A stretch of DNA of 5,275 bases, taken from positions 1-5,275 of the forward strand of contig JBAXYB010000161.1 of NCBI GenBank assembly GCA_037127585.1, written 5' to 3'. Below the pieces are notes generated by a model that saw only the letters and a list, made by a program, of their open reading frames with translations, was not told where the DNA came from and made no database searches. Positions 1 through 5,083 of the stretch are shown here, one piece after another (position 1 is the first letter of the stretch; each line of letters begins with the position of its first letter). The translations under genes and the position numbers were made by a program. Source of the stretch: CAINDI01 sp037127585. GTDB taxonomy: Bacteria; Verrucomicrobiota; Verrucomicrobiia; Palsa-1439.

Positions 1-73
1 AGCCGGCTTGGCGGAGTTGGGCGATGAGATGCCGGCCGAGGAGGCCGGTGGCGCCTGTGATTACGGCGTGCAT
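1..73 (-). CDS. NAD(P)-dependent epimerase/dehydratase, N-terminal fragment (cut by window edge)
   Basis: This gene reads leftward from an ATG at 73-71 and leaves the window after 24 codons. The visible protein begins MHAVITGATGLLGRHLIAQL. The beta strand followed by GATGLLG (residues 7-13) is the GxxGxxG dinucleotide-binding fingerprint of extended SDRs, the family of sugar-nucleotide epimerases, dehydratases and dihydroflavonol-reductase-like enzymes. Its ATG lies inside the last codons of the upstream SDR gene, so the two overlap by 13 bp in different frames and are probably one operon with coupled translation. Substrate and exact subfamily cannot be judged because only the cofactor-binding start is visible. 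An atypical NmrA-like or NAD-binding reductase would start the same way. The family assignment rests on this one motif but the motif is clean. Confidence 0.8.
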   Translation of the reverse strand, partial: MHAVITGATGLLGRHLIAQLRQAG

Positions 74-861
74 GGTTTGGGGATATAATTTTGGAGGATG
101 CGGTCGGCTAACGCCGGGCTGAGTTGATTGATGGTGTGGAGGAGCCAGGCGTGAAAGGGGAAGACGACGAGTTGTTTGCGCCGGTGGGTTGCGTTGAGGA
201 GGACGCGGGCGACTTCGGCGGCGGTGAGTTCGCCAGGGCTCTTGCTTAATTCGGCGGTGCCGTAGCGTTTGGCGGTGGTGAAAAGTTCGGTGTCGGAAGC
301 GCGGACGCGACCGGGGCAGAGGATGGTGACACTGATGCCGGCGGTTTGGACTTCGATGCGTAAAGCTTCGGAGAAACCGATGACGGCGGCTTTTGAGGCG
401 CTGTAGATGGCGTTGGGGACGCCGCGGAGGCCGGCGAGGGAGGAGACGTTGACGATTTGGCCGCCGCCTTGCCGGCGGAAGTGGGGAAGGACGGCTTGGC
501 AACAGTGAAAGGTGCCGTAGAAGTTGGTTTCGAATAAAGCGGTGGCGTCGGCGCTTTGGACGGATTCGAGGGGGCCAATGATGGCGGTGCCGGCGTTGTT
601 GACCAAAATATCGAGGCGGCCGAAATGGGCGATGGTTTGGGTGAAGAGCGCTTCGACTGCGGGGCGGTGGGTGACGTCGCAGGCGACCGGGAGGACGGGG
701 GTGGTGAATTGTGCGGCGGCCTGCTGAAGCCGTTGGATATTGCGTCCGGTGAGCACGAGGCGCGCGCCTTCACGGGCGAAAGCGTGAGCAGCGGCAAGTC
801 CGATTCCGGTGCCGCCGCCGGTGATGACGATGACGCGATTGAGGAAGCGTTGGCTCGGCAT
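61..861 (-). CDS. Classical short-chain dehydrogenase/reductase (SDR), probably NADP(H)-dependent
   Basis: A complete 266-residue protein of typical classical-SDR length (about 250). The cofactor motif TGGGTGIG is at residues 14-21, the adenine-contact CDV at 61-63, NNAG at 88-91, the structural Asn at 113 (ETNFYG), the catalytic Ser at 140 (VNVSS), and YSASK at 153-157 gives Tyr153 and Lys157. The Ser-Tyr spacing of 13 is canonical, and PG at 183-184 follows strand 6, so the enzyme looks fully active. The second strand ends TGRN with Arg40 and no acidic residue, which favours NADP(H) over NAD(H). The C-terminal 40 residues contain a hydrophobic stretch (LVVFPFHAWLL, 231-241) seen in SDRs that act on lipophilic or membrane-associated substrates. 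The substrate is unknown. The ATG at 861 is preceded by CACC with no clear Shine-Dalgarno site. It heads a leftward operon with the overlapping epimerase-like gene. Confidence 0.95.
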   Translation of the reverse strand: MPSQRFLNRVIVITGGGTGIGLAAAHAFAREGARLVLTGRNIQRLQQAAAQFTTPVLPVACDVTHRPAVEALFTQTIAHFGRLDILVNNAGTAIIGPLESVQSADATALFETNFYGTFHCCQAVLPHFRRQGGGQIVNVSSLAGLRGVPNAIYSASKAAVIGFSEALRIEVQTAGISVTILCPGRVRASDTELFTTAKRYGTAELSKSPGELTAAEVARVLLNATHRRKQLVVFPFHAWLLHTINQLSPALADRILQNYIPKPCTP

Positions 862-884
862 GGTGGTGATTTGAATTTATGGAT

Positions 885-911
885 TTGAACTGGCAAACGC
901 CAGACTATAGT
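885..911 (+). promoter_or_regulatory. Candidate sigma70-type promoter for the methyltransferase-kinase pair
   Basis: In the 61-bp divergent gap, TTGAAC at 885-890 resembles a -35 box and TATAGT at 906-911 a -10 box, separated by 15 bp, which is short for sigma70 (usually 16-18). The predicted transcript would start near 918, only about 5 nt before the ATG at 923, so the message would be nearly leaderless. That fits the absence of any Shine-Dalgarno match before that ATG. The -10 lies within the palindrome ACTATAGT (904-911), so it could be read in either direction, but I see no good matching -35 for the minus strand. Assignment is by eye only. Confidence 0.35.
890..903. repeat. Small inverted repeat in the divergent promoter region (operator-like)
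   Basis: CTGGC (890-894) and GCCAG (899-903) form a perfect 5-bp inverted repeat around the 4-nt spacer AAAC. It lies almost exactly between the candidate -35 and -10 elements, where a repressor site would block transcription. At 14 bp it is short for an operator and could be chance. No regulator gene is adjacent in the window. Confidence 0.3.
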
Positions 912-922
912 GTGCGCCGGTA

Positions 923-1501
923 ATGAGCTTTGATGTATTTGTGGGGGTATTTTTGGTGATGGCTCTGGGGGAACGATTTTTTGAACATCGTTTCAGCCAG
1001 CGGGCCGAGCGGGGGGACCGCAAGATGGCGTGGTCGTTCGCGGCGTTGCAGATTTTTTATGTGGCGGTCTTTGTCGCGACGGCGGTGGAGTATTACGGGT
1101 GGCCGCGACCGATTCATTTGTGGGTGACGGGATTGGGGTTGGGGTTGACGGTGGTGGCGTTGGTGGTGCGGTTGACGGCGATTCGGACGTTGGGGAAATT
1201 TTGGAGTTTGGATTTGGAGATTCGGCCGCAGCATCAATTGATGACGGAGGGGATTTACCGGCACGTGCGGCATCCGGCGTATAGCTCGATCATGTTGGAG
1301 ATGGTGGCGGTGCCGCTGGTGGCGAATGCGTATGGGACTTTGTTGTTGGCGGTGGGGATTTATGTGCCGCTGTTGTTGTGGCGGTGGCGGGTGGAGGAAA
1401 TGGAAATGATCAAGAAGTTTGGCGACCGGTATGTGCAGTACCGGCGCGAGGTCCCGGCTTTCGTTCCGGGTTTGGGCGGGCGCGGGAAGTTGCGTGATTA
1501 A
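923..1501 (+). CDS. Isoprenylcysteine carboxyl methyltransferase (ICMT)/PEMT-like integral membrane methyltransferase
   Basis: A 192-residue membrane protein with hydrophobic segments near residues 2-16, 36-56, 66-86 and 122-155. The family signature is in the C-terminal half: GIYRHVRHPAY at 110-120, then RVEEMEMIKKFGDRYVQY (156-173) and VPAFVP (177-182), matching the G-x-Y-R-x-x-R-H-P-x-Y and E-E-...-F-G-x-x-Y-x-x-Y-x-x-x-V-P pattern of this family. The conserved His117-Pro118 and Glu158/Glu159 region forms the S-adenosylmethionine-binding pocket in characterised members. Bacterial relatives methylate small lipophilic or thiol substrates or are uncharacterised, and bacteria generally lack prenylated CaaX proteins, so the substrate is open. 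The first ATG is chosen because it keeps the first membrane helix whole; an internal ATG at 959 would remove it. No Shine-Dalgarno site precedes the start. The stop at 1499-1501 overlaps the kinase start by 8 bp, implying co-expression. Confidence 0.88.
   Translation: MSFDVFVGVFLVMALGERFFEHRFSQRAERGDRKMAWSFAALQIFYVAVFVATAVEYYGWPRPIHLWVTGLGLGLTVVALVVRLTAIRTLGKFWSLDLEIRPQHQLMTEGIYRHVRHPAYSSIMLEMVAVPLVANAYGTLLLAVGIYVPLLLWRWRVEEMEMIKKFGDRYVQYRREVPAFVPGLGGRGKLRD
1484..1489 (+). promoter_or_regulatory. Shine-Dalgarno site fixing the kinase GTG start
   Basis: GGGAAG lies 4 nt before GTG at 1494, inside the last codons of the methyltransferase gene. It supports GTG 1494 over the upstream in-frame ATG at 1419, which would put 25 extra residues of methyltransferase-overlapping sequence before the first membrane helix. 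Later in-frame GTG/TTG codons at 1518-1526 fall within that helix and are less likely. The spacing is at the short end. Confidence 0.55.
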
Positions 1502-3608
1502 ACTTTATTATTATTTAGTGTTGGTGAATGCCGTTGTCAGTGCCGGCGCCGGTGCGGCGGTGCTCTGGAAAAGCCGGTATCAGGGGGCGGGTCGCTATCT
1601 CGGGTTCGGGGTGCTGGCGTTTGCGCTCTGGCTAGTGGCGTACGCGCAGTATTACCTGCCGTTGACACCGGCGACAGCGATGATGTGGGCGAAGATTACG
1701 CTGACGGTTTCTTTTTTGAATCAGCCGATGATCTTGCATGGAATTTTTGCGCACGTGGAGAAGGTGCGGAAACTGCGGTGGTGGCTGGTGTTGTTTTATG
1801 TGGTGGCCGGGTTACTGGTCGCGGCGGTGTGGGGCGGCCAATTGGTGACCGGGTTGAGGACGCCGGTCTACATGAACCATTATATTTCGTACAATCCGGT
1901 CTATTACCCGTTCTTGGGGGTGTTTTATCTGGGGTCGATTGTGCTGGGGTTGGGCGTGCTGTGGCAAGGGGTGCGGCAGGCGATCGGGTACCGGCGGACG
2001 CAACTGGTGTATTTCATGGTCGCGTGGGGCGTGGTGATCGCGACGACTTATTTTGTGGTGGTGCCGATTGAGTATGGATTCAATACGCCGCCGGTTGGTT
2101 TTTTTGTTTTGCCGATCAACATGGCGTTTTTGGCGTACGTGCTGTCGAAGGCGCGGTTGGCGGATTACAACGTCGTGGTCGCGCGGGTGTTGTTGTATGC
2201 GACGACGCTGTTGGTGGTGGTGGGCGCGAGTTTGTTGTTGATCGGCGGCGTGCTGTGGATCGTGCCGGATTTCCTGGATCAACGGCAAGTGGTGTTCACT
2301 GTTGTGTTGGTGTTGTTGATTGGTTTGGCGTTGACGATCAGTTTGCCGCGTCTGCTGCCGCGGATGGAGCGCTTGATGCAGGAGCGGATGTTTAGCAAGC
2401 GGTATGGGTATCAAGATGCGTTGGCGGGTTTGGTGCAGGAGATTAGCCATTTGGCGAATCTCGATGAATTGTTCCAGCGTGCGGCGACGACGGTGCATTC
2501 GCAGATGCAATTGTCGCGCGTGATTATTTTGACGCAGGACACATTGTCGGGGCATTACCGGCTGCAGGCGGAGAGCGGGTTGCCGGGGGAGGAGACGACC
2601 GAGGGGTTGAGTTTGCGGGAAGGGTCGGCGGTCATTCGGTGGTTACAGGAGCATCCGGATATGTTGGTGCGCGATGAAGTCCGCCGCACCGAAACGCCGG
2701 CAATTGCGACGGCAGTGACCGAAGAGCTTGACCGGCTCAAGGTCGAAGTCTGTGTGCCGATGCGGGTGGATGATTTGTTGGTTGGGTTGGTTTGCCTCGG
2801 GGCGAAGGCGAATGATGAGATGTTTTTTGTCAGCGACTTGCGGGTGTTGGAGACGTTGGCAACGGAGGTCGGGCTGGCGGTGAAATACCGGCGGATGGAG
2901 GAACAGATTTTCCGGAAGAACAAGTTGATCGAGTTGGGGACGATTGCGGCCGGGGTCGCGCATGAGATTCGCAATCCGCTCGCGTCGATCCGGACGTTTG
3001 CGCAACTGTTGCCGACGCAGATGGATGATCCGGAGTTTAAGCTCGAGTTCAGCAAGTTGGTTCTCAAGGACGTGGATCGCATTACGAAAGTAGTCGAGAG
3101 CATGCTGGCGTTTGCGCGGCCGGCGCAGGTGACGATTGGCGAGTGCACAGCGGTGGAGTTGGTGGATGAAGCGGTGTTGCTGGTGCAAGCGCGACTCAAG
3201 AGCAAGCGGATCGAGTTGACCAAAGAGGTTCACGAAGAACCGTCGGTGCGCGTGGACCGGCAACAGATTCTGCAGGTGCTCGTCAATATTCTTAGCAACG
3301 CCGTCGATGCGTTGCCGGAGCTGGGGAAGATTCGCGTGGCGACCGGCATCCGGGCGTTGGCGCCGGAACAAACCGGGAATGGCGCGGACCGGTATGCGGT
3401 CATCGAGGTAGCCGACAACGGGCCCGGGATTTCAGCGGGTGTCCGGAATCGGATTTTCGATCCATTCTTCACGACGAAAAAAGAGGGGACCGGTTTGGGG
3501 CTCTCCATCTCGCAGAAAATCGCCCGCGACCACGGCGGGATTATCACGGTCTCCAGTGTCGAAGGGAAGGGCACGACCTTCCAAGTCAGTCTTCCGGTTG
3601 CAGTCTAG
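1494..3608 (+). CDS. Membrane sensor histidine kinase: 7TM-type sensor, two further helices, GAF, HisKA, HATPase_c
   Basis: From the GTG start the protein has 704 residues. Seven hydrophobic helices (about 4-25, 35-54, 60-85, 95-115, 137-158, 170-190, 199-218) resemble the 7TM sensor of histidine kinases. The linker ARLADYNVVVARVLLY (220-235) leads into two more helices (229-255 and 266-285). A GAF-like domain spans roughly 320-462. The dimerisation/phosphoacceptor helix follows with AAGVAHEIRNPLASIR (485-500), His490 being the phosphorylated residue. The ATP-binding domain shows the N-box NILSNAVDAL (598-607), G1 box DNGPG (641-645), F-box FDPFFTTK (655-662) and G2 box GTGLGLSI (665-672). 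All catalytic boxes are intact, so it should be active. The H-box type (AHEIRNPLASI) is that of the NtrB/AtoS group. There is no receiver or Hpt domain, so a separate response regulator is needed, and none is adjacent. The signal is unknown; a large membrane bundle plus GAF suggests a membrane-state or lipophilic cue together with a cytosolic ligand. Overall layout recalls PrsK-like kinases, but I cannot assign that name. Confidence 0.95.
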   Translation: MIKLYYYLVLVNAVVSAGAGAAVLWKSRYQGAGRYLGFGVLAFALWLVAYAQYYLPLTPATAMMWAKITLTVSFLNQPMILHGIFAHVEKVRKLRWWLVLFYVVAGLLVAAVWGGQLVTGLRTPVYMNHYISYNPVYYPFLGVFYLGSIVLGLGVLWQGVRQAIGYRRTQLVYFMVAWGVVIATTYFVVVPIEYGFNTPPVGFFVLPINMAFLAYVLSKARLADYNVVVARVLLYATTLLVVVGASLLLIGGVLWIVPDFLDQRQVVFTVVLVLLIGLALTISLPRLLPRMERLMQERMFSKRYGYQDALAGLVQEISHLANLDELFQRAATTVHSQMQLSRVIILTQDTLSGHYRLQAESGLPGEETTEGLSLREGSAVIRWLQEHPDMLVRDEVRRTETPAIATAVTEELDRLKVEVCVPMRVDDLLVGLVCLGAKANDEMFFVSDLRVLETLATEVGLAVKYRRMEEQIFRKNKLIELGTIAAGVAHEIRNPLASIRTFAQLLPTQMDDPEFKLEFSKLVLKDVDRITKVVESMLAFARPAQVTIGECTAVELVDEAVLLVQARLKSKRIELTKEVHEEPSVRVDRQQILQVLVNILSNAVDALPELGKIRVATGIRALAPEQTGNGADRYAVIEVADNGPGISAGVRNRIFDPFFTTKKEGTGLGLSISQKIARDHGGIITVSSVEGKGTTFQVSLPVAV

Positions 3609-3610
3609 CT

Positions 3611-3624
3611 GCACATTTTTGTGC
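3611..3624. repeat. Short hairpin just after the kinase stop
   Basis: GCACA (3611-3615) and TGTGC (3620-3624) pair perfectly around a TTTT loop, 2 nt after the kinase stop codon. It lacks a following U-tract on either strand, so it is not a convincing intrinsic terminator. It may mark the 3' end of the transcript or protect it from degradation. Confidence 0.35.
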
Positions 3625-3640
3625 GCGGACAACTAAGTGC

Positions 3641-3668
3641 TTTACTCACAGGGGCTTTTCCGTATACT
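3641..3668 (+). promoter_or_regulatory. Candidate sigma70-type promoter for the ketosynthase gene
   Basis: TATACT at 3663-3668 differs from the TATAAT consensus at one base. TTTACT at 3641-3646 is a 4-of-6 match to the -35 consensus with 16-bp spacing. Transcription would begin near 3675, giving a leader of about 80 nt before the ATG at 3758. This is the best promoter-like sequence in the window and indicates that the ketosynthase is expressed separately from the kinase. Confidence 0.5.
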
Positions 3669-3692
3669 CCGACCCGTAGTGGGGAACCCTGT

Positions 3693-3742
3693 TTGGAGGC
3701 CGGCAGTGTAACGCTGACGCGAATGCCGAGTTGTGCCTCCAA
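3693..3742 (+). promoter_or_regulatory. Long imperfect hairpin in the leader of the ketosynthase mRNA
   Basis: The outer stem is a perfect 8-bp pairing of TTGGAGGC (3693-3700) with GCCTCCAA (3735-3742). Inside it CGGCA (3701-3705) pairs with TGCCG (3724-3728), and GTGT (3706-3709) pairs with ACGC (3717-3720, one G-U), closing a 7-nt loop (3710-3716). Unpaired bases lie only on the 3' side (3721-3723 and 3729-3734). The 50-nt element sits between the candidate promoter and the ketosynthase start, ending 15 nt before the ATG. It has no U-tract, so it is not a simple terminator. It could be a translational control element, a protein-binding site, or an mRNA stabiliser. I do not recognise it as a known riboswitch class. 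Confidence 0.5.
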
Positions 3743-3757
3743 TTAGTCGAAGAAAAT

Positions 3758-5083
3758 ATGGAAGCAGTCAGCAAACGACGTGTCGTCATCACCGGAATTG
3801 GCGTTGTCAGTCCCGTTGGGATTGGTGTGAAAAATTTTTGGGCGGGCGTCAGTGGTGGAGTTTCCACCGCGGGGCGCGCGGCCATTCTTGAGAAAGCCGA
3901 TTGCCCCTGGAAGATCGCCGCTGAGGTGAAAGATTTTGAAGCCGAGAAATGGCTCGGCCGCAAGGAAGCCCGGCGCATGGACCGGTTGGCGCAATTCGCT
4001 CTGGTCTCTTCTTATCTCGCCATTGAGGATGGGCAACTCGATCTCACCAAAGAAAATCTCGAGCGCGTCGGCGTCGCCATGGGAACTGCCCAAGCCGGGA
4101 TGCTGTTTGGCGCGCAAGAGTACGACGTTTACAAAGAGAAGGGCGTCAATGCGGTTAGTCCGTATTTGGGAATTGCGGTTTTCACTGGCGCGGCCGGCGG
4201 ATTGGTCGCGATGCATTTTGGCCTCAAGGCGCCCTGTCTGACGATCTCGACCGGCTGCGATTGTTCGACGGCCGCAATTGCGCACGCGGCGGAGTTGATC
4301 GAACGCGGAGAAGCCGATGTGATGTTGGCGGGTGGTTCGGACGCGCCGATTCATCCAATCGTGGTGATTTCCTTTGGGATTATTTACGCGCTCACCTCGC
4401 GCAATGACGAGCCGCGCCGGGCTTCACGGCCGTTCGACGCCAAACGTGATGGGTTCGTCATCGGCGAAGGCGGGTGCATGCTGGTGCTCGAAGAATATGA
4501 ACACGCGAAACGGCGCGGCGCGCGCATCTACGCGGAAATGGTCGGCTGGGGCGCGACCTGCGATGCGCATCACATGTGTCACCCGGATCCGACCGGCGAA
4601 CAAGGCGCACGTTCCTTGCAATTGGCGCTCAACAAAGCCGGTGTTCGTCCGGAACAGGTCGATTACCTCAACGCCCACGGCACCTCCACGCCGCTCGGCG
4701 ATAAAGCCGAGACGGTTGTTATCAAGAAAGTCTTTGGAGATCACGCATACGATGTTCCGGTCAGTTCGATTAAGTCGACTGTGGGCCACATGCAGGGCGC
4801 GTGTGGGTCGGCGGAAATTGCCGCCTGTTGCCTGTCGATTCAAGACAACCTGCTCCCGCCGACGATCAACTACGAATACCCGGACCCGGACTGCGATTTG
4901 GACTACGTTCCCAACGTCGCCCGCCGGCACAACGTCGAAATTGCCGCCAGCAACTCGTTCAGCTTTGGGGGCCGCAACACGGCCATCGTGTTGCGGCGTT
5001 ACCGAAATGGTCACTCCAACAACTTTTCCAATCACCACCACAATGGGAACGGGAACGGAAATGGGAACAGGGGACACGCATGA
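3758..5083 (+). CDS. FabF-like beta-ketoacyl-ACP synthase (KAS II family) with an Asn/Gly/His-rich C-terminal tail
   Basis: The 441-residue protein would catalyse decarboxylative condensation of malonyl-ACP with an acyl-enzyme in cytosolic fatty-acid or polyketide-type chain extension. The thiolase-fold condensing enzyme is complete: RRVVITGIGVVSPVG at 7-21, nucleophile Cys167 in TISTGCDCSTAA, GFVIGEGG (232-239), His307 in LNAHGTSTPLGDKAE, Lys339 and His344 in SIKSTVGH, and the closing FSFGGRN (401-407) with gating Phe403. The Cys-His-His triad plus Lys is intact. Sequence from 230 to 265 (EEYEHAKRRGARIYAE) is close to housekeeping FabF. Unusual points are Gly-Cys-Asp-Cys-Ser where FabF has Ala-Cys-Thr-Ser-Gly, several Cys in place of usual Ala/Gly (240, 349, 357-358), and 26 extra residues after the normal end near Tyr415. 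No acpP gene precedes it, unlike many fabF loci, so a specialised ketosynthase is possible and no symbol is given. ATG 3758 is preferred to the in-frame TTG at 3731, since the latter adds residues outside the fold and lies in the leader hairpin. A weak GAAGA (3749-3753) precedes the ATG. Confidence 0.93.
   Translation: MEAVSKRRVVITGIGVVSPVGIGVKNFWAGVSGGVSTAGRAAILEKADCPWKIAAEVKDFEAEKWLGRKEARRMDRLAQFALVSSYLAIEDGQLDLTKENLERVGVAMGTAQAGMLFGAQEYDVYKEKGVNAVSPYLGIAVFTGAAGGLVAMHFGLKAPCLTISTGCDCSTAAIAHAAELIERGEADVMLAGGSDAPIHPIVVISFGIIYALTSRNDEPRRASRPFDAKRDGFVIGEGGCMLVLEEYEHAKRRGARIYAEMVGWGATCDAHHMCHPDPTGEQGARSLQLALNKAGVRPEQVDYLNAHGTSTPLGDKAETVVIKKVFGDHAYDVPVSSIKSTVGHMQGACGSAEIAACCLSIQDNLLPPTINYEYPDPDCDLDYVPNVARRHNVEIAASNSFSFGGRNTAIVLRRYRNGHSNNFSNHHHNGNGNGNGNRGHA
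5042..5068 (+). repeat. Simple (AAY-GGR)n coding repeat at the 3' end of the ketosynthase gene
   Basis: Four and a half tandem Asn-Gly codon pairs (residues 429-437) form an almost pure-purine tract directly after a His-His-His run (426-428). The hexamer copies vary at third positions (AAT/AAC, GGG/GGA), so it is not a fresh slippage product, but it could still vary in copy number among strains. Confidence 0.8.
5069..5074 (+). promoter_or_regulatory. Shine-Dalgarno site for the downstream receiver-like gene
   Basis: AGGGGA lies 5 nt before the ATG at 5080 and is the strongest ribosome-binding site in the window. It continues the purine-rich Asn-Gly repeat of the ketosynthase tail and fixes the start of the last gene. 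Confidence 0.65.

Noticed and set aside
246..896. Minus-strand frame of about 216 codons overlapping the SDR
   Set aside because: Ser/Pro/Ala-rich low-complexity translation with no motifs, offset from the clear SDR frame.
1419..1493. Upstream ATG at 1419 as the kinase start (25 extra residues)
   Set aside because: This stretch overlaps the conserved C-terminal motif of the methyltransferase in another frame, adds no recognisable sequence, and has no better ribosome-binding site than GTG 1494, which follows GGGAAG and begins just before the first membrane helix.
1812..2555. Long minus-strand open frame opposite the kinase
   Set aside because: The translation is dominated by Arg, His and Gln, the typical antisense shadow of a G/T-rich hydrophobic coding strand. 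It shows no domain or plausible start signal.
3609..3630. Intrinsic terminator after the kinase gene
   Set aside because: The hairpin stem is only 5 bp and no run of T follows on either strand; the only T-run is in the loop.
3679..3711. Ten-codon leader peptide starting at GTG 3679
   Set aside because: It has no Shine-Dalgarno site, begins within a few bases of the predicted transcript start, and has no codon bias suggesting attenuation. It is mentioned only as context for the start-stop pair.
3731..3757. TTG at 3731 as the ketosynthase start
   Set aside because: It would place nine extra residues before the fold and start within the leader hairpin; ATG 3758 gives the usual short N-terminus before the first strand.
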